Of a stretch of 64,000 nt of DNA, positions 26,058 to 35,434 are shown one piece after another. Within the stretch, counting starts at the first letter, position 1, and the number at the start of each line of letters is the position of its first letter. Source of the DNA: Trichormus sp. M33_DOE_039 (GTDB taxonomy: Bacteria > Cyanobacteriota > Cyanobacteriia > Cyanobacteriales > Nostocaceae); NCBI GenBank assembly GCA_015296085.1, contig DVDT01000050.1, positions 124,001 through 188,000 on the forward strand, written 5' to 3'. Made by a program: the position numbers and the translations under genes. Below the pieces are notes generated by a model. That model was not told the DNA's origin, made no database searches, and saw nothing but the letters and a program-made list of their open reading frames with translations.

Positions 26058-26885
26058 GTGAACATTTGGGAATTTTCTTTATTAGTTTGGGTAGGTTCAT
26101 TTACTGCTGGCTTAGTTGGTTCACTAACTGGCTTAGGTGGTGGAGTTGTGATTGTTCCTTTATTAACTTCAGTATTTGGTGTTGATATTCGTTATGCGGT
26201 TGGTGCTTCGTTGGTATCTGTAATTGCTACTTCTTCTGGTGCTGCGTGTAGATATATTAAAACTGGTTATACTAATTTACGATTAGGGATGTTTTTGGAA
26301 GTTGCAACTACTATCGGCGCGATTATAGGCGCGCTAATTGCTACTTTTGTAACGGTGAAAGCACTCACAATAGTATTAGCGATTGTGTTGTTGTATTCTG
26401 CATATCTTTCACAACAACCAAAAAAGGAACATCCCGAAAGCGAATCTACAGATTCTTTAGGAAATTATTTCCAACTTAATGGTACTTATCCCACTGGTAA
26501 TGGTTTGATGTCTTACCAAGTTCATGCAGTTCCGGCTGGGTTTAGCGTCATGTTAGTTGCTGGGGTGATTTCTGGTTTGCTGGGAATTGGTTCAGGCGCA
26601 TTTAAAGTATTAGCAATGGATCAAATTATGGGTATCCCATTTAAGGTTTCTACTACTACTAGTAACTTTATGATTGGTGTCACAGCCGCCGCGTCTGCTG
26701 GTGTTTACTTAGCAAGAGGTTACATTGATCCGGGTCTATCGATGCCTGTAATGTTAGGAGTATTACCTGGTGCTATTTTAGGCGCGAAAATTCTTGTAGG
26801 AACTAAAACACAAGTGTTAAGAATTATCTTCGGACTTGTGTTGGTAGTAATGGCATTGAAGATGGTTTATAACAGTTTCGTTTAG
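26058..26885 (+). CDS. TauE/SafE-family permease next to DUF1634
   Basis: The 275-residue protein uses GTG at 26058 with TTGAGGT 7 bases upstream; an earlier start at 25938 would read through repeat-like sequence and is rejected. FTAGLVGSLTGLGGGVVIVP near the start and MLVAGVISGLLGIGSGAFKV in the second half are the twin G-rich helices of TauE/SafE exporters. It is followed 9 bases later by a DUF1634 membrane protein, a pairing known from many genomes. The transported substrate is not evident. It follows the CadD/secreted-protein cluster with a 192-base gap. Confidence 0.85.
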   Translation: MNIWEFSLLVWVGSFTAGLVGSLTGLGGGVVIVPLLTSVFGVDIRYAVGASLVSVIATSSGAACRYIKTGYTNLRLGMFLEVATTIGAIIGALIATFVTVKALTIVLAIVLLYSAYLSQQPKKEHPESESTDSLGNYFQLNGTYPTGNGLMSYQVHAVPAGFSVMLVAGVISGLLGIGSGAFKVLAMDQIMGIPFKVSTTTSNFMIGVTAAASAGVYLARGYIDPGLSMPVMLGVLPGAILGAKILVGTKTQVLRIIFGLVLVVMALKMVYNSFV

Positions 26886-26894
26886 GTGGTAGAT

Positions 26895-27437
26895 ATGAGC
26901 AATTTTGATTCGGGTTTGCCTTGGTTGGCATCGCCATCACAGGAGGCTCAAATAGATGTTTTAGCTTTGCCAAAAGAAGAAGCAGATAGTGATATTACAG
27001 CACTGGAACAGCAACAGTCTAAAATATCTAGTGGTGAAATTAATATTCATCACAATATAGCTAAGACAGAGCCAGAACTGCAATTCGAGAATATATTGAG
27101 TCAACTACTGAAATATGGTGTTTTCATTGCCTGTGCTGTAGTTTTATGGGGTGGATTACTATATTTAAATATTCACGGTAATGAGCGTGCTAATTATCAA
27201 TTTTTCCGTGGAGAACCAGATATACTTCGTTCTCCTATAGATGTGATGCAAGCTGCTTATACTGGTAGTAGTAGTGCAATTATTCAGTTAGGATTATTAA
27301 TATTAATTGCTACACCTATTTTAAGAGTGATAATTTCTTTATTGATGTTTGTGTGGCAGAAAAATTTTATCTACATTATTTTGAATTTATTAGTTTTATC
27401 CGCTCTGTTTTATAGCTTAATAGGAGCATATTATTAG
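26895..27437 (+). CDS. DUF1634 membrane protein
   Basis: The 180-residue protein has a 70-residue polar N-terminus, then three helices (GVFIACAVVLWGGLLYLNI, IIQLGLLILIATPILRVII, FIYIILNLLVLSALFYSL). The helix order with LLKYGVFIACAVVLWGG and IATPILRVI is the DUF1634 pattern. AGGTGG lies just before the ATG at 26895. It almost abuts the TauE/SafE gene, so the two products probably act together in the inner membrane. Its biochemical role is unknown. Confidence 0.8.
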   Translation: MSNFDSGLPWLASPSQEAQIDVLALPKEEADSDITALEQQQSKISSGEINIHHNIAKTEPELQFENILSQLLKYGVFIACAVVLWGGLLYLNIHGNERANYQFFRGEPDILRSPIDVMQAAYTGSSSAIIQLGLLILIATPILRVIISLLMFVWQKNFIYIILNLLVLSALFYSLIGAYY

Positions 27438-27568
27438 TTAGGGCATATTGGTTTGATTTTGTGTGGCTCTATTTCTCTTTTTTTATACTTGATTCTTAGA
27501 ATAAAAAGGGCTAGAGTTACTCACAATTATGCTGCAAGTAAGGGTTATTCCTGTAAATAATTGATTGG

Positions 27569-27593
27569 TATAGACGTGATTTTTACGTCTATA
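27569..27593. repeat. Dispersed palindrome, GTAGAGACG-type variant
   Basis: TATAGACGT-N7-ACGTCTATA with the trailing ATGAGG resembles the element at 7726-7750, where ATCGCGTCTCTACATGAGG is present. Confidence 0.5.
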
Positions 27594-27663
27594 CATGAGG
27601 ATTTTTTTGCTAATAAACTGTATTGACTGATTAAAAAACTTTAAAGAGGGTTAAGTTAGACAA

Positions 27664-28365
27664 ATGCTGGAATCTAATTGGTTTACATCTACTTTTGGAA
27701 AACGTATTCAATTCTTTATTACATTTTTAAAACAGCTATTTATTACTCGTTGGCGTTCCTTCTTATTACTATTTGTTGGGGTGTATTTACCTTTGCAGTT
27801 ATTTGAATTGATAGCTGTACAAGTATTGGTAAAAAAAGGCGGCTTCCCGTGGGATATTCCTATTTTATTGGCGATTCATCAAACAGCACAGCCACAACTA
27901 GATATTATGGCAGTGATATTAACAAAGCTGGGTTCAGTTTGGACTGTCGCGCCTATTTTAACTTTAGTGGGGATATTTTTATTGTTTAGGAAAAAATGGC
28001 GATCGCTCACTTTTTTAATCATCACGGGACTAGGTAATGCTATCATCAACCATACAGCTAAAGTTTTACTACATCGTGTTCGTCCTCACCTCTGGGATTC
28101 TCTAGCACCAGAGTTGAGTTATGCTTTTCCTAGTGGTCATGCGATGAGTAGCCTAACTTTAGTCGCCATTTTGGTAGTTTTAACTTGGGATACAAGCTGG
28201 CGTTGGCTAGTTTTGTTTGGTGGTGGTTTGTTTATCTTGACTATTGCTTGGACAAGGCTATATTTAGGAGTACATTTCCCTAGCGACATTTTAGCAGGAT
28301 GGATGTTTGCACTAGCCTGGGTAGTTGCTGTTAACTTATTAATTAAGCCAAGATTTAGTCATTAG
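27664..28365 (+). CDS. PAP2-family phosphatase
   Basis: The 233-residue membrane protein has the three PAP2 motifs: KVLLHRVRP, YAFPSGHAMSSL and TRLYLGVHFPSDILAG, which provide the Lys/Arg, the Ser-Gly-His and the final Arg-x-x-x-G-x-H of the active site. Family members dephosphorylate lipid phosphates such as undecaprenyl pyrophosphate or phosphatidic acid at the membrane surface. GAGGG lies about 13 bases upstream of the ATG. It converges with the SPFH gene, whose stop is 15 bases away. Confidence 0.9.
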   Translation: MLESNWFTSTFGKRIQFFITFLKQLFITRWRSFLLLFVGVYLPLQLFELIAVQVLVKKGGFPWDIPILLAIHQTAQPQLDIMAVILTKLGSVWTVAPILTLVGIFLLFRKKWRSLTFLIITGLGNAIINHTAKVLLHRVRPHLWDSLAPELSYAFPSGHAMSSLTLVAILVVLTWDTSWRWLVLFGGGLFILTIAWTRLYLGVHFPSDILAGWMFALAWVVAVNLLIKPRFSH

Positions 28366-28379
28366 TTATTCCCCATACC

Positions 28380-29174
28380 CTAATTCAAAAATTGGTTGAC
28401 ATCAAACTTTAACCCCCCATTAGGCATAATCTTTGGTAACTTGCCATCCCATTTTTCGATAAATTGTTTTTGCAAAATATCAGGTGTTAAAGTTCCACTA
28501 ATTAATCTTTGTGCTTCTGTTTCACCCTTAGCTAGATTTATCTTAGCTTCGGCTTCTTTAATAGCTTTGAGTGCAATAAACTCTGCTTTTTTAGCTTCTT
28601 GTTCCGCAATTTGTTTTGCCTCTACTGCTTCACCAAAACGTTCTGAAAAATGTATATGAACTAAAGAAATATCATCGACAGATACATGATAATTAGCTAG
28701 TCTATTAGTCAATAAATCATCCACTCCTGTTTTAACTTCTCCCCGTTTAGTAATAATTTCTTCAGCCGTGTATTTAGCAATAATGGCTTTTATCACTTCT
28801 GCCACTGCTGGATTAATCACCTTATCAATTACCTGTTGTTCTGTTCCTAGCTGTTGAAAAAGTGCGTTGACTTCTTCTGGAATGATATGCCAATTGATTG
28901 CCACATCTGTAAAAACATCTTGTAAATCTTTGGATGAAGCTTCCGCCGATATTTCTTGTTTTTGGACTCGTACACTGATTTTTTCGACTGTATTTGCAAT
29001 TGGAATGATTATATGTAGACCTTCTCCTAAAATAATCTTCTGTACCTCCCCAAATTTCATCAATACCCCTCTTTCGCCAGCATTGATGATTACACAAGGC
29101 CAAAGAATGATAATAATCAGTAATAAACTTAAAGTTAATTTAATAAAAAAGTTACGTCTTTTAATATTTTTCAT
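28380..29174 (-). CDS. SPFH/prohibitin-family membrane protein
   Basis: The 264-residue protein has one N-terminal anchor (FIKLTLSLLLIIIILWP) and then the band-7/SPFH domain (INAGERGVLMKFGEVQKIIL, TDVAINWHIIPEEVNALF), ending in a coiled-coil-rich stretch (AEQEAKKAEFIALKAIKEAE). Prohibitin-like proteins build ring assemblies that organise membrane microdomains or regulate proteases. The size matches prohibitin. The ATG at 29174 faces the large spacer shared with the Cys-rich protein. Confidence 0.85.
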   Translation of the reverse strand: MKNIKRRNFFIKLTLSLLLIIIILWPCVIINAGERGVLMKFGEVQKIILGEGLHIIIPIANTVEKISVRVQKQEISAEASSKDLQDVFTDVAINWHIIPEEVNALFQQLGTEQQVIDKVINPAVAEVIKAIIAKYTAEEIITKRGEVKTGVDDLLTNRLANYHVSVDDISLVHIHFSERFGEAVEAKQIAEQEAKKAEFIALKAIKEAEAKINLAKGETEAQRLISGTLTPDILQKQFIEKWDGKLPKIMPNGGLKFDVNQFLN

Positions 29175-29727
29175 GTTCTGCTAAAAACAGCTTTTAAAGT
29201 GTATTATCTCATTCGTATTTTGCCAGTAAAATAAGTGATTAAAGTAACATCTAACTCTGAAAGATTGAAAAATATCTTAAGAATGTCAGGAAATATTGAC
29301 ATTATAGCAAAATGAGAAAATATACTTATTGCCTTGTTAATGAAACTGCACTGTGAAGTTATTAATCATAGCAAAAGCTTTGCAGAATAAAGGTTGAGCA
29401 AATGGTGGTTGCTAAAAGTCAGTGAGGTACTTAACTAGGAAATAGAGGGTATCCGAAAGCTAATTTTGTATTGGGGAACACAAAAATCTTATGAATAATT
29501 CAGACTGCTCTGTGATAAGGATATGTGCAAGTCTTGATAGAAAAGGATTTTCGTTAATTTGATTAATATCAAATATCTTCAAGGAGATAAATTTACTTTA
29601 AGTAGATGGGGTTAGTGTCCTTAAATTGGCATAGATGAGAAAATCTCTTGATTTTCACCAAATAAGGCTTTATCGTGCAACTTAGTACAGAGTTTCATGT
29701 CTCGCTTAGAGTTAAGAAGTTACTTTT
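29175..29727. other. Divergent spacer between the SPFH and Cys-rich protein genes
   Basis: The 553-base spacer has no ORF. AATGTCA (29282-29288) and TGACATT (29296-29302) form an inverted repeat 108 bases upstream of the SPFH start. A riboswitch-like fold was looked for and not found. Confidence 0.4.
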
Positions 29728-30132
29728 ATGATGAACGAATCTATCCTCACAACAATGGAAGCCGCTAAACAAACTTGTATTGAATGTCAAACTACTTGTA
29801 TCGACACCCTTAAATATTGCAAAACTCAGGGTGATAAATACATAGATATGGCAATGATGTCTATGTTGCGTGACTGTGCAGAAATGTGCATGATGTGCGT
29901 CAATATGATGGACGATGGCTCTGAGTTTATGGGCAATACTTGTGCTTTATGCGCTCAAATTTGCGATCGCACCGCGATGGCTTGTGAACAAATGAGCAAT
30001 GATCCCACAATGATGTTGTGTGCTACTATTTGCCGTAAATGTGCAGAATCTTGCCATGCCATGAGTTTAAATTCGGCGGCTTATTTTCGCAGATCCAGTT
30101 CAGTTACAGAAGAAGCCCTTTTGTCTCGTTAA
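29728..30132 (+). CDS. Cysteine-rich four-helix-bundle copper-binding-type protein (DUF326/Csp-like)
   Basis: The 134-residue protein carries 15 cysteines, mostly in C-x2-C or C-x3-C spacing along helices (TCIECQTTC, DCAEMCMMC, TCALCAQIC, CATICRKCAESC). This matches DUF326 proteins and copper-storage proteins (Csp), which sequester many Cu(I) ions inside a helical bundle. No signal peptide is present, so it would be cytosolic like Csp3. The last 22 residues (SAAYFRRSSSVTEEALLSR) extend beyond the usual bundle. No copper regulator is adjacent, so the metal is inferred. Confidence 0.85.
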   Translation: MMNESILTTMEAAKQTCIECQTTCIDTLKYCKTQGDKYIDMAMMSMLRDCAEMCMMCVNMMDDGSEFMGNTCALCAQICDRTAMACEQMSNDPTMMLCATICRKCAESCHAMSLNSAAYFRRSSSVTEEALLSR

Positions 30133-30232
30133 ATAATCACAGAATATTCAGAGCGATCGCCTAAACTCATCATAGTGCGATCGCTCTCTTGTTCTCACCT
30201 ATGTACTTCACCCAGCAAACTTTGCGGAGTTC

Positions 30233-30279
30233 GTAGTGAGGGCTTTAGCCCTCAAGTCAGGGACTAAAGTCCTTACTAC
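30233..30279. repeat. Dispersed palindromic repeat, GTAGTCAGGACTTTAG family
   Basis: GTAGTGAGGGCTTTAGCCC and GGGACTAAAGTCCTTACTAC form a two-hairpin element between the Cys-rich gene and the P450 gene. Confidence 0.7.
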
Positions 30280-30324
30280 TAACTTATTTATTAAGCAAAG
30301 TTGCCTTGCCATAACACTAGCTAC

Positions 30325-31692
30325 TTACACCTCAATAGCAGACTTTTCTACCTTTTGTCTTTGTCCAGTTGTAATCAACCACTTACCACCAGAAGGTGCT
30401 AAAGTTACGCCTCGACGAATAGGTTTAACTGGATAATTCTCTACCAATTTTAAATCTACATGAGATAAGACTGTCGCCAACACTAACTTCATTTCAAACA
30501 GCGCAAAAGCCATCCCTAAACAACGCCTGTTACTACCACCAAAAGGTAGATATTCATAGGGTGAGTATTGCTTTTCTAGAAACCTTTCTGGAACAAACTG
30601 TTCAGGTTGAGGATATAAATCTGGACGGCGATGAATCAAATAAATGCAACCTACTAACATCGTTCCTGGCTCGAATTGATGACCCATAATTTCTATAGGT
30701 GACTTCACAATGCGCGGGATAGTAATCATCCCGATGGGATAAATGCGGAGTGTCTCTTGACATACAGCAGTTAAATAAGGGAGACGCGTGATTTCAGTGA
30801 AATCTGCATTGTGAAAACTATCTAATTCAGCCAAAAGTTTCTCTCGCACTGACGGTAGACGGTGAATCCAGTTTAATGCCCATGTTAAGGCTGAGGCTGT
30901 GGTTTCATGACCAGCGACCAGTAGAGTCATCAATTCATCACGTAACTCTAAATCACTCATGGGTTCACCATTTTCATCACGCGCTGACATCATCAGGGAG
31001 AGAATATCATTTCGGGATGGGTCTGGATGATCTCTGCGTTCTTGAATTTCCGCGTATAGTAGCTTGTCAATTTCCCCCCGCTGACGAAGGAAATTTCCCC
31101 AAGGACTCCAGCGACCTAAATCTAGACGTAATGCGGGGATAAAGGATAGAGAAGCACGCAAGGAAGAGGATGTTAACTCTAAAATTGAGCATAAACGTGT
31201 TTGCAATTGAGTATAACGTTCACCTTCATATAGACCAAACACGGCTTGTAAAATTACCCGCAAAGCAATTTCTTGCATGGAATCACGCACAGAGAAAGCT
31301 TTACCAATTTGCCAACTACTGATAACTTCTTTGGTGATGTTAGTAATAATATCACCGTAAGATTTCATGCGATCGCCATGAAAAGGCGGTGTTAGCAATC
31401 GTCGTTGGCGTTGATGAGTTTCTCCTGAGATTAGTAATAAGGAATTATTCCCTAATAATGGTTGTAAAATTTGGGCTGAACCTTTAGAATCTAGGCTTTC
31501 TAAATGAGTAGTAAAAATCTCTTGAATTGCTTGGGGATGGCTGATAAATACGATTGGCTGTTTGTTTGTTAGCCATAGAGTAAAAAAATCACCATGAGCT
31601 TTGGCAGATGCTTCCATTAGCTGTAAGGGATGATAAATCCACTTTCCTAGCTGCATAAATTTTGGCATTTTGGGACTATCTGGAAGTTTCAT
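30325..31692 (-). CDS. Cytochrome P450, CYP110-like
   Basis: The 455-residue protein has the P450 landmarks: I-helix LLVAGHETTASALTWAL, the ExxR motif QETLRIYP, and the heme-thiolate loop FGGSNRRCLGMAF. The N-terminus (MKLPDSPKMPKFMQLGKWIYHPLQL) and overall sequence resemble CYP110 enzymes common in Nostoc, which hydroxylate fatty acids or terpenoids. The start at 31692 has AGGAG 9 bases upstream; an upstream TTG would add two residues. Electron donors would be ferredoxin and ferredoxin reductase encoded elsewhere. The substrate is unknown. Confidence 0.9.
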   Translation of the reverse strand: MKLPDSPKMPKFMQLGKWIYHPLQLMEASAKAHGDFFTLWLTNKQPIVFISHPQAIQEIFTTHLESLDSKGSAQILQPLLGNNSLLLISGETHQRQRRLLTPPFHGDRMKSYGDIITNITKEVISSWQIGKAFSVRDSMQEIALRVILQAVFGLYEGERYTQLQTRLCSILELTSSSLRASLSFIPALRLDLGRWSPWGNFLRQRGEIDKLLYAEIQERRDHPDPSRNDILSLMMSARDENGEPMSDLELRDELMTLLVAGHETTASALTWALNWIHRLPSVREKLLAELDSFHNADFTEITRLPYLTAVCQETLRIYPIGMITIPRIVKSPIEIMGHQFEPGTMLVGCIYLIHRRPDLYPQPEQFVPERFLEKQYSPYEYLPFGGSNRRCLGMAFALFEMKLVLATVLSHVDLKLVENYPVKPIRRGVTLAPSGGKWLITTGQRQKVEKSAIEV

Positions 31693-31845
31693 GACCAATG
31701 CTCCTGTTAGCAGTATTCATCCTAGACTAGCAAAAGCCGAAAAAACTGGAAAAATTCTTTATAAAATCTGTCTATAGATATTTTATACAAACAGGCGATC
31801 GCAACTAAACTGACAAGGCAACGTTTATTTTTTATACATATTTAT

Positions 31846-33147
31846 ATGATAGATATTTATATACTTGATCTACTTCTCATTGGGCTATTGCTACTAGTAG
31901 TAACACTATGCTCAGGTTGGATTACACGCCTACCACTTTCCTTTGCTTTGATATATCTGTTGGTGGGTATATTTCTAGGTTCTGAAGGTTTAGAAATGAT
32001 CCAACTGAGAGAGAATAATGTATTTAATGCCAAAATCCTCGAAAAGATAACAGAATTTGTAGTGATTATTTCTGTCTTTAGCTGTGGCTTAAAAATCATC
32101 CATCCTCTGCGCTGGCGAGTGTGGAATATTACAGCACGGCTGATTATTTTGTTAATGCCGATTTCTATTGTAGGCTTGGCAATTGTTGGCAGATTATTTT
32201 TAGGGATGAATTGGGGAGAAGCAATTTTACTAGGAGCAATTCTTGCACCCACTGATCCAGTACTAGCTTCAGAAGTACAACTTACAGATACTAAAGATAA
32301 AGATGAATTACGCTTTGGGTTAACTTCTGAAGGCGGATTAAATGATGCGTTAGCTTTTCCCTTTGTTTATTTTGGCATTTATGCCATGAAAGATAATAAT
32401 TGGCATAATTGGTTTAAAAATTGGTTACTAGTAGATGTAATTTGGGCGATCGCAGCCGGAATGGTGATGGGTTTTCTAGTAGCAAAATTAATAGTTTGGG
32501 TTGATCAAAAAATCCAAAAAAAGCGTGCGGCTGATGCACTCATGGAAGATTTTGTTGCTATTAGTGCCATTTTAATTACTTATTCTTTAACAGAAATTAT
32601 CAACGGTTACGGATTTTTAGCTGTGTTTGTGGCTGGGTTAATTGTCCAAGATAGTTATAGAAATCCTGAAAAACCAATGGCACAATTAGAATTTATTGAA
32701 AGACTAGAAAGGTTATTAGAAGTAGGAACAATCTTATTATTAGGGTCAATCTTATTATGGCGACCAATGCTCAATTATGCCTCTCAATCTATCATAGTCA
32801 TAGTTTTATTATTCTTAATAATTCGACCTGTAGGAGCATGGATTAGTACCATTGGTAAACGTCCATTAAATTCCCAACGCCGGAGATTCCATCCTGCAAC
32901 CCGTTGGCTATTTGGTTGGTTTGGAATTCGTGGCGTTGGTTCTTTATATTATCTTGCCTATGCCTTTAGTCACGGTTTAAAAGGAGAAGTCAGTGAGCAG
33001 ATTTCTTGGATAACTTACACCACTATTGTTGCTTCTGTAGTTGTGCATGGTATTTCGGCGACACCTTTAATGAACTGGTATGAACAACAAGTAGCGACAA
33101 AGCCATTAGCTTCTCACACTACCATCGGAGAGTTAGACGATAAGTAA
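31846..33147 (+). CDS. Na+/H+ antiporter, CPA1 family (NhaP-like)
   Basis: The 433-residue protein has about 12 helices and the CPA1 motifs GAILAPTDPVLASEVQL and LTSEGGLNDALAFPFVYF, with the Asp that binds Na+/H+ in GGLND. It exchanges Na+ (or K+) for H+ across the plasma membrane and would help with salt and pH. The C-terminus is short and hydrophilic. It converges with the reductase gene, separated by a hairpin at 33205-33233. Confidence 0.9.
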   Translation: MIDIYILDLLLIGLLLLVVTLCSGWITRLPLSFALIYLLVGIFLGSEGLEMIQLRENNVFNAKILEKITEFVVIISVFSCGLKIIHPLRWRVWNITARLIILLMPISIVGLAIVGRLFLGMNWGEAILLGAILAPTDPVLASEVQLTDTKDKDELRFGLTSEGGLNDALAFPFVYFGIYAMKDNNWHNWFKNWLLVDVIWAIAAGMVMGFLVAKLIVWVDQKIQKKRAADALMEDFVAISAILITYSLTEIINGYGFLAVFVAGLIVQDSYRNPEKPMAQLEFIERLERLLEVGTILLLGSILLWRPMLNYASQSIIVIVLLFLIIRPVGAWISTIGKRPLNSQRRRFHPATRWLFGWFGIRGVGSLYYLAYAFSHGLKGEVSEQISWITYTTIVASVVVHGISATPLMNWYEQQVATKPLASHTTIGELDDK

Positions 33148-33204
33148 ATTCCAGAGAATAAAATCTGCAAAGAGTAAAAAGAATAATTACTTTAGAAAAA
33201 TAGG

Positions 33205-33233
33205 GAATCCACATAAATAAATATAGTGGATTC
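33205..33233. terminator. Hairpin between convergent antiporter and reductase genes
   Basis: GAATCCAC (33205-33212) pairs with GTGGATTC (33226-33233) across a 13-base loop. No long T-run follows, so it is a candidate only. Confidence 0.45.
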
Positions 33234-33270
33234 AATAAGTCCAATGTAATTGGAAGATTCAACGGCTTAC

Positions 33271-34362
33271 CTAACTTATAAGTTGATGCTCAATTTTCAT
33301 GTTGCGACTTGCCATAGTTTGTGTGAATTGATCTGTTGTGAGTGCAGCTTCTACTGGCCAAACTCCTGGTTTTTTCAGTTGACCTGATAACAATAATTGG
33401 GCAATACTACCTGTACCATAGCCAGCCGCAATTGCTGTATTTCCATGTATTAGAGTTGAAGAATAAACAGCATTTTGACTGTTGATTTTGCCTGTAACTT
33501 CTACACGCACTGCTACACCAATACCGCTAAACACATTTGTAACATCTGTCATCAAATGACTAACATGAGATAAAAATTCAATTGTGCTATGACGCTGCAT
33601 CCATGATTTAGGGAAAACATGAGCAGCTATCCAAGTGAGATGATTATAAAAATCTGGGACTGAACCAAACTTAGTAATTACAGTTTTGACATTAGGAAAG
33701 GCTTGAGGAATTGTAAAAGTTTCTGGCATATCAAACCAGTAAACCCCACTACGTTTATACGGTGAGGGAAAATCCACAACCTCTCTCTCACTATAGGGTT
33801 TAACTAATTGCCATTTACCATTTATCCAAGCTTCAAAAGGATGCTGCAATCCTAGGAAAGTCGTCCGCATAACTGTAATTCCAGCACCGCCAGAACCAGC
33901 TACTAAATAACTTAAATGTACCTTTTCTGGCTCATGGAACTGCTCAATACCTTGGCGTGCCATGCTATTAGAAATACCAGGAAAAATTCCTGTATTCACA
34001 ATAGCTGTCACTCCGGTATCTATAGCTTGTTGATGATAATTTAAAGCCTTACTAGTAAAAGAACGGTGGTCACTGACATCTATATAGTTAACACCTTGTT
34101 CAATGCAGAGTTTGAGAACATTTGCATCACGGTAATGAAACGGCCCGGCACAGTGAACCACTAGATCAGAATTAGCGATCGCCTCCCGCAATTTCTCCAC
34201 CTCTGCTAAATCCAACACTAGCAAGGGGAACTCAGCACCCTGATCTATCTGTGGGGAACGTCCCGTGATAGTAACTTTTGCTTGTGTGTGAGTAGCTATA
34301 TCCTGGGCTACACTGCTACCAATGCGCCCCCGTCCTCCCAGAATTAAAACGCGGTCTGTCAT
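33271..34362 (-). CDS. Saccharopine-dehydrogenase-family oxidoreductase
   Basis: The 363-residue protein opens MTDRVLILGGRGRIGSSVA, a dinucleotide-binding Rossmann start, followed by LVVHCAGPFHYRDANVLKLC and GVNYIDVSDHR, which are the usual saccharopine-reductase-like landmarks. The C-terminal half is a mixed domain with hydrophobic patches. The substrate cannot be named. ATG at 34362 is chosen; a GTG one codon earlier is possible. GGGAG lies just upstream. It shares direction with the dienelactone hydrolase gene, with a 108-base gap, and may be its operon partner. Confidence 0.8.
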   Translation of the reverse strand: MTDRVLILGGRGRIGSSVAQDIATHTQAKVTITGRSPQIDQGAEFPLLVLDLAEVEKLREAIANSDLVVHCAGPFHYRDANVLKLCIEQGVNYIDVSDHRSFTSKALNYHQQAIDTGVTAIVNTGIFPGISNSMARQGIEQFHEPEKVHLSYLVAGSGGAGITVMRTTFLGLQHPFEAWINGKWQLVKPYSEREVVDFPSPYKRSGVYWFDMPETFTIPQAFPNVKTVITKFGSVPDFYNHLTWIAAHVFPKSWMQRHSTIEFLSHVSHLMTDVTNVFSGIGVAVRVEVTGKINSQNAVYSSTLIHGNTAIAAGYGTGSIAQLLLSGQLKKPGVWPVEAALTTDQFTQTMASRNMKIEHQLIS

Positions 34363-34470
34363 CACTCCCTGTGGGCAACAATAACTCTATTTGACCAGTT
34401 TTTTGTCACATTGACATCAGTTACAAGTAAGACTTTAGTTATTAGCTTTTCTTTCTTACCCCTGAACCCC

Positions 34471-35208
34471 TCACGAAAAAACTCTTCCCAAGAAATCAAT
34501 TATTTCTGTCCAAGCTGAAGTGGTGGCGGCTGAGTCGTAGCGATAACCATCATCGCGCATGAATGTGTGTTCTGCTGCATACAGGTGTACTTGATGAGGG
34601 ATTTTGGCTTGTTCTAGGGCTGTAATTAAGGTTTTTCGGTCGTTTTCTGGGATGTGGGGGTCGAGAGTACCTAGGATTAATAACATTTCACCCTTAATTT
34701 CATTTACCCTATGGATGCTGTCAGCAACTCCTTGACCTAGTTTGCCACTAGGGATACCTGTAGGGTAGCAGCAGACAGAGGCTTTAATTTCGTGGGCGAA
34801 GGCAGTTCTAAAGGCTAAATGACCACCAATACAAAAACCGAGAGTGCCGATTTTGTTAGGGTTAACTGTACTTTCTGCCTGAAGGAAGTTAATCATAGCA
34901 CGGCAATCTGCATCATATTCTGCGATCGCAGTCCGCCTGGCATCATCATTACCCCGCATTCTCCCCAAGTCATCCGGCTCAATAACTGTACCAATTGGCT
35001 CAACTCGATGAAAAATTTCCGGTGCTGCTACTACATAACCAAACCCAGCTAGGTAGTTCACTAAACGCATCATAGCACCGCCCAACTGGTAGATGTCGCT
35101 ATAAAACAAAATCCCAGGGTAAACTCCTGCGGGTTTAGGCGCAGCAATATAAACCCGCATCAAGCTGTCATCTACCCTCAACTCTACATTGCGCTTAGTA
35201 ATCTGCAC
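34471..35208 (-). CDS. Dienelactone hydrolase-family protein
   Basis: The 245-residue alpha/beta hydrolase has a Cys nucleophile in GTLGFCIGGHLAF, the acid in LGTLDPHIP and the His in YAAEHTFMRD, the Cys-Asp-His triad of dienelactone hydrolases. It probably opens lactones or esters in the cytosol. The start is GTG with GGAG 9 bases upstream. It precedes the saccharopine-dehydrogenase-like gene on the same strand. Confidence 0.9.
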   Translation of the reverse strand: MQITKRNVELRVDDSLMRVYIAAPKPAGVYPGILFYSDIYQLGGAMMRLVNYLAGFGYVVAAPEIFHRVEPIGTVIEPDDLGRMRGNDDARRTAIAEYDADCRAMINFLQAESTVNPNKIGTLGFCIGGHLAFRTAFAHEIKASVCCYPTGIPSGKLGQGVADSIHRVNEIKGEMLLILGTLDPHIPENDRKTLITALEQAKIPHQVHLYAAEHTFMRDDGYRYDSAATTSAWTEIIDFLGRVFS

Positions 35209-35434
35209 TTTTTTCGCTCCATCTCATGCTTTCACTAGCTTCTACACGATTGAATCAGAAAATCGGGATTTCAACCGAAATCAGAAGTTGAAAGCATTCC
35301 ACCTCCAACTTCTAACTCATTAATCACTTTAATTTATCCTTTTAACAAAAAAGACTATTTGCTCCTATCTTTGGAAAGACGTAAATTAAAACTCATCGAA
35401 GCGAACACAACCTTAATTAACCAAAAGTTGCAGT

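Noticed and set aside
29398-29727. Possible riboswitch (GGGTATCCGAAAGC region) upstream of the Cys-rich gene
   Set aside because: The short stems could not be matched to cobalamin, TPP or other known riboswitch cores.
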